From assembly GCF_026339995.1 (NCBI RefSeq), contig NZ_JAPEPT010000002.1, forward strand, positions 545,001-609,000: 64,000 bases of DNA, read 5' to 3'. Shown here one piece after another: positions 43,732 through 52,557 of the stretch. Under the pieces are notes generated by a model. That model had not been told where the DNA came from. It ran no database searches and saw only the letters and a program-made list of their open reading frames with translations. The number at the start of each line of letters is the position of its first letter. Within the stretch, counting starts at the first letter, position 1. The translations under genes and the position numbers were made by a program. The stretch comes from Streptomyces sp. NBC_01481. GTDB taxonomy: Bacteria; Actinomycetota; Actinomycetes; Streptomycetales; Streptomycetaceae.

Positions 43732-45801
43732 TCAGACGCCGATGTCGCAGCCGTCCTTGCGCCAGACGGCGACGACCGCCGGGCGGACGATCTTGCCCGG
43801 TCCGTCCGGCCAGACACTCGCGGGCTTCTCGACGGACGCGCCGTCGAGCTCGCCCGGGTGCTGGACGGCGACGAGCACCCGGCGGTCCTGGATGATCGGG
43901 CCGCAGGTCTCGGCACCGGCCGGGACGGTCAGGAACTGCTTGAGCTCACCGCGCCGCTCCCCCTTGGTCGCCACGCCGAACAGACCGTCGTGCGAGCCGA
44001 GCTGGGCGCCGTCCGTCGAGATCCACAGGTTGCCGTGCGGGTCGAAGGCGACGTTGTCCGGGCAGGAGATCGGGCTGACCTTGTCCTTCGGGTAGCCCGC
44101 GAAGTACGTGGCCGGGTCGTTCGGGTCTCCCGCGACCAGGAAGAGCCGCCAGGCGAAGCCGTCGGACGTCGGGTCGTCCCAGTGCTCGGCGAGCTCCAGG
44201 ATGTGGCCGTGCTTGTTGGCGTTGCGCGGGTTGGCCTCGTCGGCAGCGGCCTTGCCCGCCGCGCCGCGGTCCTTGTTGTTGGTCAGCGCGACGTACACGC
44301 GGCCGGTGCGCGGGGACGGCTCGACGTCCTCGGGGCGGTCCATCTTGGTGGCCCCCACCTTGTCGCCGGCGAGGCGGGTGAAGACGTACACCTCCTCGGC
44401 GGTCATGCCGGGGACGTGCGAGGTGTTGCCGGTGGCGAGCGGGATCCAGACGCCGCTGCCGTCGAACTCACCGTCGTTGGGGAGCTTGCCCGTGCCGTCG
44501 ATCTCCGCCGCCGGGGAGTCGCCGGTCAGCTTGGCGACGTACAGCGTGCCCTCGTCGAGGAGCGTGCGGTTGTGCTCGCGCGCGGCGCGGCTCGAACCCT
44601 TCTTCATGCTCTTGCTCGACACGAACTTGTAGAAGTAGTCGAAGCGCTCGTCGTCGCCCATGTAGACGACCGGGCGGCCGTCGTCGGTCAGGCGGGGCTG
44701 CGCGGCCTCGTGCTTGAAGCGGCCGAGCGCGGTGCGCTTGCGCGGGGTGAACTCGGGGTCGTACGGGTCGAGCTCGACGACCCAGCCGAAGCGGTGCGAC
44801 TCGTTGGGCTCCTGCGCGATGTCGAAGCGCTTGTCGAAACGCTCCCACTTGCGCTCGGAGGCGCCGGCCGCGAGGCCGTACCGCTTGTCGGTGGCGCTGA
44901 CCCCGCCGTTCGCGAAGTACTGGTTGAAGTTCTCCTCGCCGTGGAGGGTGGTGCCCCACGGGGTGGTGCCACCGGCGCAGTTGTTGAGCGTGCCGAGCAC
45001 CTTGGTGCCGGTCGGGTCGACGCTCGTACGCAGCAGGGCGCTGCCCGCGGCCGGGCCGGTGACCTTGAACTCGCTGGTCGCGGTGAGGCGGCGGTTCAGC
45101 GGGTGGCGGGTGACCGGAGTGAGCTTGCCGCTGCGGCTCTCCTCCTGGACCACGACGACGGACAGGCCGTGCGCCGCCCAGGCGATCTCGACCTGCTCGC
45201 GGGTCGGGTTCGCGGCGTCGTAGCCGCGGAACATCAGGACCTCGTCGGTGTACTCGTGGTTGGCGACGAGTACCTGACGGCCGTACTCGCCGCGCAGCGG
45301 GAGCAGGGAGAGGAAGTCGTTGTTGTAACCGAACTGGCCGGCCTGCGCCGCGGCGGTCTGCTTGTCGGCGTCGAAGGCGGGGGCGCCACGGAGGATCGGC
45401 TCGCCCCAGCGGATGACGACGTTCTGCGAGTACCCGGCGGGGACGGTGACCTTGTCGTCCTTGTTCGGCGCGACGGCGGCGAAGCGGAGACCGCGGGCGC
45501 CGTCCGTCCTGCCACCGCTCCCGAGGCTGTCGGCGGCACCGACGGGCGCGGCGGAGGCCTGCTCGCCACCGGCGCCGATGACGGTCGCGGTACCGGCGGC
45601 AGTGGCGACGGTCACCACGGCGGCGGCGCGCATCATCGAACGCCGCGACAGGGCGCTGGCTATGACATCGCCGACGTACTCGTTGTCGCTGGTGTTCGGT
45701 ACCTCATGGAAACAGGCATCGCCACAGCGAAAGCGGCAGGTGAGAGCGGAACGTCCGCCCGCGTGGGCGTTCGTGTTCAACAGCGGCAGCAGCTTGCGCA
45801 C
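43732..45801 (-). CDS. phoX: PhoX-family alkaline phosphatase (DUF839), Tat-exported
   Basis: The 689-residue protein begins MRKLLPLLNTNAHAGGRSAL, typical of actinobacterial PhoX, followed by a Tat-type segment SRRSMMRAAAVVTVATAAG (about 52-70). The mature region shows the PhoX propeller with its NHEYTDEV, NNCAGGTTPWGT, HGEENFNQYF and ALTNNKDR motifs, which hold the iron and calcium ligands. It would release phosphate outside the cell during phosphate starvation. GTG 45801 follows GGAGG. A direct-repeat PHO-box-like sequence lies about 90 bp upstream. Confidence 0.9.
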   Translation of the reverse strand: MRKLLPLLNTNAHAGGRSALTCRFRCGDACFHEVPNTSDNEYVGDVIASALSRRSMMRAAAVVTVATAAGTATVIGAGGEQASAAPVGAADSLGSGGRTDGARGLRFAAVAPNKDDKVTVPAGYSQNVVIRWGEPILRGAPAFDADKQTAAAQAGQFGYNNDFLSLLPLRGEYGRQVLVANHEYTDEVLMFRGYDAANPTREQVEIAWAAHGLSVVVVQEESRSGKLTPVTRHPLNRRLTATSEFKVTGPAAGSALLRTSVDPTGTKVLGTLNNCAGGTTPWGTTLHGEENFNQYFANGGVSATDKRYGLAAGASERKWERFDKRFDIAQEPNESHRFGWVVELDPYDPEFTPRKRTALGRFKHEAAQPRLTDDGRPVVYMGDDERFDYFYKFVSSKSMKKGSSRAAREHNRTLLDEGTLYVAKLTGDSPAAEIDGTGKLPNDGEFDGSGVWIPLATGNTSHVPGMTAEEVYVFTRLAGDKVGATKMDRPEDVEPSPRTGRVYVALTNNKDRGAAGKAAADEANPRNANKHGHILELAEHWDDPTSDGFAWRLFLVAGDPNDPATYFAGYPKDKVSPISCPDNVAFDPHGNLWISTDGAQLGSHDGLFGVATKGERRGELKQFLTVPAGAETCGPIIQDRRVLVAVQHPGELDGASVEKPASVWPDGPGKIVRPAVVAVWRKDGCDIGV

Positions 45802-45890
45802 TTCGTCCTCCTCCGGCGCACCCGCGCCGACATGGTGTCGGAATATGTTCCGCCGCGACGTTAGGGGTAAACGTGCTCAATGTGGCAGCC

Positions 45891-45912
45891 GGGAAGTGAA
45901 CGGCGAATGAAT
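45891..45912 (-). promoter_or_regulatory. Candidate PHO box upstream of phoX
   Basis: On the minus strand, ATTCATTCGCC is followed directly by GTTCACTTCCC. These are two 11-base direct repeats agreeing at 7 of 11 positions and close to the Streptomyces PhoP direct-repeat unit (GTTCACC-type). It lies about 90 bp before the phoX start. Confidence 0.5.
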
Positions 45913-46080
45913 GCGGCCCGGCTGAGGCCGGGTTGACATGTGCGGGCGCTTGAGGGCCGCCCCTGCCGGAGATCGCCACGGGCGGCGGCTAACCTTACGT
46001 GTCCGCCGTGGCCAGGATGCGGAGCGTTCCGGCCACATGTGGACATTCTCCGCACTCAACTCATGCGAAAGGCCTCGCCC

Positions 46081-47913
46081 ATGGGCATTCGGAGCTTGCT
46101 GCGCAAGGTGTTCGGACGCGAGCGTTCGGAGCGAGGCGAGTCGACGGCAGCCTCCGTCCCGCCCCAGACCGAGCGTTCGGAACCGCCGACCGCGACGGTC
46201 CCGTCGCCGTCCCCGGCGGAAAGGGCGGCGGCGGACCTGGTCTCGGCGGCGTTCGACAACCCGACCCCGAAGGTCCCGGCCCAGGCGGCCGCGGAACCGT
46301 CCAAGCCGCGGCCTGCGGCGCCGGTTACGGAATCGGCGACCCCGGACGCGGAGGCGGCGCCTGCGGAGCCCGAGGCAGCCCCGGCCGCCGAGCGGGATGT
46401 CACGGTCGAGCCCGAGGCCGCGCGCCCTGCGGCGCCGGTTACGGAATCGGTAACCCCGGACGCGGAGGCGGCGCCAGCGGAGCCCGAGGCAGCCCCGGCC
46501 GCCGAGCGGGATGTCACGGTCGAGCCCGAGGCCGCGCGCCCTGCGGCGCCGGTTACGGAATCGGTAACCCCGGACGCGGAGGTGGCGCCAGCGGAGCCCG
46601 AGGCCGCTCCCGCGGAGCCGGTCACCGAGGCGGAGGCTGCTCCTGCCGAAGCTGAGCCGGTGGCCGAGCCGGTGGAGCCGGTTGCGATCACCGAGCCGGT
46701 CGCCGAGCCCGAAACGGCCACCGAGCCCGCGGCAGACGCCGAGCCCGAGCCGGTCGCCGCGTCGGCAGCGACCGAAGCCGCGGACGCTCCGGCGGAGCCG
46801 CTGGTGGAGGCCGCGTCCGTCAAGGCCGCTCCGGCGGAGCCGGTTGCGGTGGCCGAGCCGGAGGCTGACGCCGAAGACGTCACCCCGGCCCAGGACGAAG
46901 AGTCCGTCCCCGTCACCGCGGCCGAAACCGCTCCGGCGGAGCCGGAGAACGAGGCCGCCGCCGAGACCGAACCCGCCCCCGCGGCCCCGGACGCCGAAGC
47001 TGCTCCGGCGGAGCCGGTTGCGCTGACCGAGCCGCAGGCTGACGCCGAGAGCGACGAGCCCGTCGCCGTCACCGCGACCGAGGTCGCACCGGCGGAGCCG
47101 GAGACCGGGACTCCGGCCGCCGAGACCGAACCCGCCCCCGCGGCCCCGGCCGACAAGGCCGAACCCGCCGAGCCGGTTACGGAAACCGAGCCGCAGGCGG
47201 CCCCCGCCGATGAGCCGGTCGCCGCGGCCGAGCCCACCACCCCGCCGCCCGCCCAGGCCCCCGCGCACACGCTCGCCCAGGTCAAGGCCCTCGCGCCCCA
47301 GCTCGCCGACCACTACAAGGCCGCCGGTGCCGCGCTCAAGAAGCACGAGCTCACCGGGGTTCGCGCACGGGTGTATCTCGTGCTCGACCGGTCCGGGTCC
47401 ATGCGGCCGTTCTACAAGGACGGTTCCGCCCAGCACCTCGGCGAGCAGGCCCTCGCCCTCGCCGCGCATGTCGACGAGAGCGCGACCGTCAACGTCGTCT
47501 TCTTCTCCACCGAGATCGACGGCACCGGTGAGCTGACCCTCGCCGAGCACCAGGGCCGCGTCGACGAGCTCCACAACTCCCTGGGCCGGATGGGCCGTAC
47601 GAACTACCACCTCGCCGTCGAGGAGGTCCTCGCCCTGCACGCCAAGGCCGACTCCACCGTGCCCGCACTGGTGATCTTCCAGACCGACGGCGCGCCCGAG
47701 TCGAAGACCGCGGCCACGGCCGCGCTGTCGGAGGCGGCCGACAAGCCCGTCTTCTGGCAGTTCGTCGCGTTCGGCGAGCACGACGCGAAGGCTTTCGACT
47801 ACCTCCGCAAGCTGACCGCCGGCAACGCCGGGTTCTTCCACGCCGGGCCCGCGCCCCGCGAGCTCCCGGACGCGGAGCTGTTCAGCGGCGTTCTGGAGGC
47901 CTGGCGCCCTTAG
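46081..47913 (+). CDS. VWA-domain protein with a long Ala/Pro/Glu repeat region
   Basis: The 610-residue protein has a short basic N-terminus ([18 protein letters not shown]), a low-complexity repeat region (about 30-400; APAEPE and PVTES units) and a C-terminal von Willebrand A domain (about 420-605) with an intact MIDAS start (LDRSGSM) and [11 protein letters not shown] proteins of this type occur near tellurium-resistance (Ter) systems; no Ter gene is nearby. Three copies of a 114-bp unit occur at 46312-46617. ATG 46081 was chosen because AAGG lies nine bases upstream; ATG 46063 is an alternative. The TAG stop is the left end of MITE-like copy D. Confidence 0.8.
   Translation: MGIRSLLRKVFGRERSERGESTAASVPPQTERSEPPTATVPSPSPAERAAADLVSAAFDNPTPKVPAQAAAEPSKPRPAAPVTESATPDAEAAPAEPEAAPAAERDVTVEPEAARPAAPVTESVTPDAEAAPAEPEAAPAAERDVTVEPEAARPAAPVTESVTPDAEVAPAEPEAAPAEPVTEAEAAPAEAEPVAEPVEPVAITEPVAEPETATEPAADAEPEPVAASAATEAADAPAEPLVEAASVKAAPAEPVAVAEPEADAEDVTPAQDEESVPVTAAETAPAEPENEAAAETEPAPAAPDAEAAPAEPVALTEPQADAESDEPVAVTATEVAPAEPETGTPAAETEPAPAAPADKAEPAEPVTETEPQAAPADEPVAAAEPTTPPPAQAPAHTLAQVKALAPQLADHYKAAGAALKKHELTGVRARVYLVLDRSGSMRPFYKDGSAQHLGEQALALAAHVDESATVNVVFFSTEIDGTGELTLAEHQGRVDELHNSLGRMGRTNYHLAVEEVLALHAKADSTVPALVIFQTDGAPESKTAATAALSEAADKPVFWQFVAFGEHDAKAFDYLRKLTAGNAGFFHAGPAPRELPDAELFSGVLEAWRP
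46312..46617 (+). repeat. Tandem 114-bp repeat within the VWA gene
   Basis: Units start at 46312, 46426 and 46540 (third incomplete) and are nearly identical at DNA level. Each encodes 38 residues beginning PAAPVTES. The sequence identity shows recent in-frame duplication, so copy number may vary between strains. Confidence 0.85.
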
Positions 47914-48030
47914 GGAGTGTCCGCAAAGTATCGCCGTCCGCCCGAAGGGCGGGGCCCGCGGCGTTCGGTGCGCAGCGAGCGTGCGTGCAGGGCGTCGCGG
48001 GCCAGGCGAGACTTTGCGGACACGACCTAA
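47910..48030. mobile_element. MITE-like repeat, copy D
   Basis: TTAGGGAGTGTCCGCAAAGT (left) and the right end finishing GACACGACCTAA are inverted repeats matching at about 22 of 25. At 121 bp this is the shortest complete copy and lacks the GGCGACTGACG core. It fills the gap between the VWA gene and the convergent histidine kinase gene. TAG 47911-47913 and CTA 48027-48029 are the stop codons of those genes. Confidence 0.75.
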
Positions 48031-49136
48031 GGCACGACCGGCAGCGACACGGTGACGGCGAGCCCGCTCGCAGGGCCGGGCTCGGCCGTCACCGTGCCGC
48101 TGTGGGCCTCGGCGATCGAGCGGACGATCGACAGGCCGAGCCCCGCCCCGGGCCCCATCCGGTCCCGCCCCTCGCCCCGCCGGAAGGGCTCGAACAGCGC
48201 CGGGATGTCCGCCGCCGCCACCACCGGCCCCGTGTTCGTCACGGTCAGCAGCCCGGACTCGACTCCGACGTCGACCGTCCCGTCCGGCACGTTGTACGCG
48301 ACGGCGTTGGCCACCAGGTTCCCGACCAGCTGCGCCAGCAGCAGCCGGTTCCCGCGCACCACGCCACCGGACACAGTCGCCGCCGCCTTCACCTCGTAGC
48401 GCGCCGCTTCCTGCGCCACGAGCTCTCCCAGGTCGACGTCCTCCCGCTCGGCCAGCCCCCGCTCGCTCCGGGCGAGTACGAGCAGCCCCTCGATGAGCCG
48501 TTCGCTGCGCCGGTTGTTGTCGAGCAACACCCGCTTCACAGCGGCCAGTTCGTCCGGCGAACAGTCCGCGTCCAGCCCCACCTGGATCGCCGTACGCTGT
48601 GTCGCCAGCGGCGTACGCAACTCGTGCGAGGCGTTCGCGATGAACCGCCGCTGACTGTCGAAGGCCTTCTCCAGCCGCGCCAGCAGCGCGTCCAGCGTGT
48701 CGCCGAGTTCCTTCAGCTCGTCGTCGGGACCGCTCGCCGCGATCCTCTCGTGCAGCGTCCGCTCGGACAGCCGCCGTGCCTTCGCCGTCATCGCGTGTAC
48801 GGGCCGCAGCACCCGCCCCGCCGTCCACCAGCCCACCGCGACCGCGCACAGTGCCGTCCCCAGCAGGGCGAACACCGACCAGATCAGCATCTGCTGCCCC
48901 GCCGCGTCCCGGACGCCGTCGGTCAGCTGGACGACCGTGACCCCGCGCACGTCCTCCACCGGCAGCGCGGAAACGACGCGCGCCCTGATCGCGGCGACCT
49001 CGTTCTCCGTACCGGCGCGGGAGAGCAGATTGACGATGCCCAGCAGCACCGCGCCGAGCACCAGGAAGACCCCGCCGTAGACGAGCGCGATCCGGGTCCG
49101 GATCGTCGAACCCGGGCCCATGTGGGGACGGTTCAC
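48027..49136 (-). CDS. HAMP-domain sensor histidine kinase
   Basis: The 369-residue kinase has membrane helices at about 15-38 and 82-104 flanking a short outside sensor, a HAMP segment (about 105-155; GRVLRPVHAMTAKARRLSE), the HisKA motif FIANASHELRTPLA near 166-179 (phospho-acceptor His), and a HATPase domain ending in GAGLGLSIVRSIAEAHSGTV. It should phosphorylate the response regulator encoded just upstream; the genes overlap by GTGA. The signal is unknown. The stop codon TAG lies in MITE-like copy D. Confidence 0.9.
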   Translation of the reverse strand: MNRPHMGPGSTIRTRIALVYGGVFLVLGAVLLGIVNLLSRAGTENEVAAIRARVVSALPVEDVRGVTVVQLTDGVRDAAGQQMLIWSVFALLGTALCAVAVGWWTAGRVLRPVHAMTAKARRLSERTLHERIAASGPDDELKELGDTLDALLARLEKAFDSQRRFIANASHELRTPLATQRTAIQVGLDADCSPDELAAVKRVLLDNNRRSERLIEGLLVLARSERGLAEREDVDLGELVAQEAARYEVKAAATVSGGVVRGNRLLLAQLVGNLVANAVAYNVPDGTVDVGVESGLLTVTNTGPVVAAADIPALFEPFRRGEGRDRMGPGAGLGLSIVRSIAEAHSGTVTAEPGPASGLAVTVSLPVVP

Positions 49137-49786
49137 AGGACGTACCCCACACCCTGAACCGTACGGATCAGCGCCGGTTCCCCCAATTTGGCGCGCAGCT
49201 TGCTCATACAGACCCGCACCGCGCCCGTGAACGGATCCGTGTGCGCGTCCCAGGCCCGCTCCAGCAGCTCCTCCGCCGAGACCGTCGCACCGTCCGCCTC
49301 CAGCAGGATCTGCAGGACGGAGAACTCCTTCGGTGACAGATCGAGATCCCGCCCGTCCCGCTCGGCCGTCCGCCGCACCGTGTCGACCCGTACCCCGTGC
49401 CGCTCCAGCAGCGGCGGCACCGGCCTGGCGCTGCGCCGACGCAGCGCCCGTACCCGGGAGACCAGCTCGGGGAACTCGAAGGGCTTGCCCAGATAGTCGT
49501 CCGCCCCCAGGTCGAGGCCCTCGACCCGGTCCTCCAGGGACGAGGAGGCGGTCAGCATCAGGATCCGGGTGCGGGACGCGGAGGCGACCAGCTCGCGCGC
49601 CACCTCGTCGCCGTGGACGCGCGGCAGATCGCGGTCGAGGACGACGACGTCGTAGTCGTGCAGCCCGAGATACGCGAGCGCGGCGTCCCCGCTGTAGACG
49701 GTGTCGACGGCGAATCCGGCCCGTCGCAGCCCGGTGGAGACCAGCTCGGCCAGGATTTCCTCGTCCTCGGCGACCAGTACCCGCAT
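49133..49786 (-). CDS. OmpR-family response regulator
   Basis: The 217-residue regulator has a receiver domain (about 1-115; VLVAEDEEILAE, phospho-acceptor Asp in VVLDRDLPRVHGD near 52, LGKPFEFPEL) and an OmpR/PhoB winged helix (about 125-217; DLDLSPKEFSVLQILLEADG). ATG 49786 was preferred because GGGGGAGG lies just upstream and the family N-terminus starts here. Its stop overlaps the kinase start, giving a coupled two-component pair. Confidence 0.92.
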   Translation of the reverse strand: MRVLVAEDEEILAELVSTGLRRAGFAVDTVYSGDAALAYLGLHDYDVVVLDRDLPRVHGDEVARELVASASRTRILMLTASSSLEDRVEGLDLGADDYLGKPFEFPELVSRVRALRRRSARPVPPLLERHGVRVDTVRRTAERDGRDLDLSPKEFSVLQILLEADGATVSAEELLERAWDAHTDPFTGAVRVCMSKLRAKLGEPALIRTVQGVGYVL

Positions 49787-49942
49787 CGTGTCCTCCCCCA
49801 GCTCCCCCCGATCCCCTGGCTCCCCTTGCACCGCCCCTCCTCCCAGGATGCCGCCCTTCTTAGGGGAGGGGATGTTTCGCAGACCTCTCCGCACCGCTTA
49901 TCGAGGTGAGTGGACGTTGCGCGGGCCGTTAGGATTTCGACC

Positions 49943-51559
49943 ATGGCGGCCACTGGATCCGAGAAGCAGGGGGCGAAGGCGTACTACGTCTCGACCCCCA
50001 TTTACTACGTCAACGACGCTCCTCACCTGGGCCACGCCTACACGACCGTCGCAGGCGACGTGCTCACACGCTGGCACCGTCAGCGTGGCGAGAAGGTGTG
50101 GTACCTCACCGGCACGGACGAGCACGGTCAGAAGATCATGCGCACTGCCGAGGCGAACAACGTCACGCCCCAGGAGTGGTGCGACAAGCTCGTCGAGGAG
50201 GCATGGAAGCCCCTCTGGGAGCATCTGAACATCGCGAATGACGACTTCATCCGTACGACGGAGAAGCGGCACACGGACCGTGTGCAGGAGTTCGTGCAGG
50301 ACCTGTACGACAAGGACGAGATCTACAAGGGCGGGTACGAAGGCCCGTACTGCGTGGGCTGCGAGGAGTACAAACTCCCCGGTGACCTGCTGGACGGCGA
50401 GGGCGAGTTCGCCGGGCAGAAGCTCTGCCCGATCCACAAGAAGCCGGTGGAGATCCTCAAGGAGGAGAACTACTTCTTCAAGCTCAGCGAGTACGGATCG
50501 AAGCTGCTGGAGTTCTACGAGGCCAACCCCGGCTTCATCCAGCCCGAGTCCGCCCGCAACGAGGTCGTGAACTTCGTCAAGCAGGGCCTGCAGGACCTGT
50601 CCATCTCGCGCTCGACCTTCGACTGGGGCATCCCGGTGCCGTGGGACGAGAAGCACGTGATCTACGTGTGGATCGACGCGCTGCTCAACTACGCGACGGC
50701 CGTCGGCTACAACGAGAACCCGGCGAAGTTCGAGGAGACCTTCCCGGCGAACGTGCACCTGATCGGCAAGGACATCCTGCGCTTCCACGCGATCATCTGG
50801 CCCGCGATGCTGATGGCGCAGGGTCTGCCGGTGCCCGGCAAGGTCGCGTGCAACGGCTGGCTGATGGTCGGCGGCGAGAAGATGTCGAAGTCGAACCTGA
50901 CCGGCATCAAGCCGCAGGACCTGACCTCGCACTTCGGGGTGGACGCGTACCGCTGGTACTTCCTGCGCGCGATCTCGTTCGGCCAGGACGGCTCGTTCTC
51001 CTGGGAGGACTTCACCGCCCGGTACACCAGCGAGCTCGCCAACGACTACGGCAACCTCGCGTCCCGTGTCGCGGCGATGGTCGGCAAGTACTTCGGCGGC
51101 GCGCTGCCGGAGGCGACGGCGTCCGGCGAGGCGGAGAAGGCGGTCCAGGAGGGCCTTGCCAAGGCGGTCGCCGAGGCCGACCGGAAGATCGGCGAAGAGC
51201 TGGACTTCCAGGGCGGCATCCTGGCGGTCTTCGACTTCGTGAAGCAGGTCAACGGGTACATCACGGAGCAGGAACCGTGGAAGGTCGCCAAGGACGAGTC
51301 GCCCCAGGGCCAGGCCCGTCTCGCGACGATCCTGTACACGGCGGCCGAGTCCCTGCGCGCCGTCGCGGTGCTGCTCAACCCGGTCATGCCCGAGACCTCG
51401 CAGGCCCTGTGGGACTCGCTCGGTGCCGAGGCCCCGCTGGGTGCCCTCGCGGACCAGCGGATCCAGCACGCGGGCGAGTGGGGCAGGCTCCCGGCGAGTG
51501 CCACGGTGACGAAGGGCGCGGTGCTGTTCCCGCGCCTGGAGGACCCGAAGAAGGGCTAG
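49943..51559 (+). CDS. metG: Methionyl-tRNA synthetase
   Basis: The 538-residue enzyme attaches methionine to tRNA-Met. It shows the HIGH-type motif PHLGHAYTTVAGD near residues 25-37, the insertion with CVGCEEY and CPIHKKP, WIDALLNYATAVG near 243 and KMSKS at 313-317. It has no C-terminal tRNA-binding extension. ATG 49943 follows AGGA; a GTG at 49910 is less likely. The TAG stop is the left end of MITE-like copy E. Confidence 0.95.
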   Translation: MAATGSEKQGAKAYYVSTPIYYVNDAPHLGHAYTTVAGDVLTRWHRQRGEKVWYLTGTDEHGQKIMRTAEANNVTPQEWCDKLVEEAWKPLWEHLNIANDDFIRTTEKRHTDRVQEFVQDLYDKDEIYKGGYEGPYCVGCEEYKLPGDLLDGEGEFAGQKLCPIHKKPVEILKEENYFFKLSEYGSKLLEFYEANPGFIQPESARNEVVNFVKQGLQDLSISRSTFDWGIPVPWDEKHVIYVWIDALLNYATAVGYNENPAKFEETFPANVHLIGKDILRFHAIIWPAMLMAQGLPVPGKVACNGWLMVGGEKMSKSNLTGIKPQDLTSHFGVDAYRWYFLRAISFGQDGSFSWEDFTARYTSELANDYGNLASRVAAMVGKYFGGALPEATASGEAEKAVQEGLAKAVAEADRKIGEELDFQGGILAVFDFVKQVNGYITEQEPWKVAKDESPQGQARLATILYTAAESLRAVAVLLNPVMPETSQALWDSLGAEAPLGALADQRIQHAGEWGRLPASATVTKGAVLFPRLEDPKKG

Positions 51560-51721
51560 GGGGTGTCCGGTGGATCAGGCTGGATCAGGGAGCGGCGTCA
51601 TGCGGCTTCGGATCCAAGGCGGAGGAGGGAGGCATGGCGGAGCCATGCCGACCGACGACAACGCAGGAGACGGAGTCGCAGGGCGTCGCGAGCCCAGCAT
51701 GATCCGCCGGACACCCCCTGG
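51556..51721. mobile_element. MITE-like repeat, copy E
   Basis: The left end CTAGGGGGTGTCCGGTGGAT and the right end 51701-51721 are inverted repeats, about 19 of 21. The core has CAAGGCGGAGGAGGG, hairpin GGCATGGC-GGA-GCCATGCC (51631-51649) and GACCGACGACAACGC. The stem sequence differs from copies A and C yet stays fully paired. TAG 51557-51559 is the metG stop. Confidence 0.75.
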
Positions 51722-51731
51722 TGCCTGTGTG

Positions 51732-51767
51732 AAGGGGCCCGGGACCTGCACAGGTCCCGGGCCCTTT
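51732..51767. terminator. Strong bidirectional hairpin between metG and the L,D-transpeptidase gene
   Basis: GGGCCCGGGACCTG and its complement pair around CA. The stem extends with A-T pairs, giving AAG on the left and CTTT on the right. It lies between two convergent genes, directly after MITE-like copy E. Confidence 0.75.
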
Positions 51768-51792
51768 CGCTTACGTACTGGGCGGCTCGGCC

Positions 51793-52557
51793 TCAGCGCC
51801 TCAGCGCCGCCACGTCGCCCATCACGACCACCGGCCGCTTCGCCGGGTCCAGCCACACCAGCAGCTCCTTCATCCGGTCCAGCTTCAGCGCCACGCAGCC
51901 CTGGGTCGGCCCGCCGTGGTCGACGTGGACCCAGATCCCGCCGCCCTTCTCGTCGCCGAGCGGCCGGGTCCAGTCCAGCGGGGTGGTGCCCGGCTCGCGG
52001 TTGTAGTTGATGGCCACCACATGGTCGAAGGAGCCTCTCAGCGGCTCGCCCTCGAAGCCGGTGCCGGGCGCGTCGAAGGCCGCTTCCTGGTCGTAGGGAA
52101 GCCTGGTGCCCGGGTCGGGAAGCTTGCCGCCCGCGTCGGTGAGGCCGAAAACCCCGATCGGCGAGCGGTGGTCGGCGGCCTCGTGGTCGTCGGTCCAGCC
52201 GCGCAGGCCGTTGTGTGCCGGCCAGGGATCGGACACGGCCTTCCAGCCCAGGCCGGGGATGCGCTCGTAGAGAGTGGTGGCGGACTGGTTGGAGTCGGGT
52301 CCCTCGCCGACCACCACGACCGCCTGCTGGGTCGCCTTGGAGATCCTGGCGCGGGTCTGGGGGCCGAGGAAGGGGATCTCCTGCGACCGGACCATCTGCG
52401 CCTGGGGGCCGAGGTGCCCGGCGAAACCCGTCGAGGCGGCGCCCGCGGATCTCTGCGCCCCGGGCGCCGCCTCGCCGCCGGCGCCCGCGCAGCCGGTGAG
52501 CAGCAGACCTGCGACGGCCAGCGCGACCGCCGGGAACAGTCCTGTGCGGAGGGACAT
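51793..52557 (-). CDS. L,D-transpeptidase (YkuD-family) lipoprotein
   Basis: The 254-residue protein has a lipobox LLLTGCAG at about residues 19-26 and a C-terminal YkuD domain with HVDHGGPTQGCVALK (catalytic His and Cys). These enzymes form 3-3 cross-links in peptidoglycan or attach proteins to it, outside the membrane. ATG 52557 follows AAAGG; a longer N-terminus would put the lipobox inside. The spacer to the next divergent gene is long and unusually AT-rich. Confidence 0.88.
   Translation of the reverse strand: MSLRTGLFPAVALAVAGLLLTGCAGAGGEAAPGAQRSAGAASTGFAGHLGPQAQMVRSQEIPFLGPQTRARISKATQQAVVVVGEGPDSNQSATTLYERIPGLGWKAVSDPWPAHNGLRGWTDDHEAADHRSPIGVFGLTDAGGKLPDPGTRLPYDQEAAFDAPGTGFEGEPLRGSFDHVVAINYNREPGTTPLDWTRPLGDEKGGGIWVHVDHGGPTQGCVALKLDRMKELLVWLDPAKRPVVVMGDVAALRR

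Noticed and set aside
46312..46617. Regular repeats that might be taken for a CRISPR array
   Set aside because: Units are 114 bp, directly adjacent, in frame with the coding sequence and without unique spacers.
45877..49152. Very long minus-strand open frame (about 1091 codons) across the VWA and kinase genes
   Set aside because: It is an antisense shadow of the GC-rich, repetitive VWA gene and the kinase gene. The translation is Arg/Gly/Leu-rich without motifs, while the opposite or in-phase frames give clear VWA and kinase domains.
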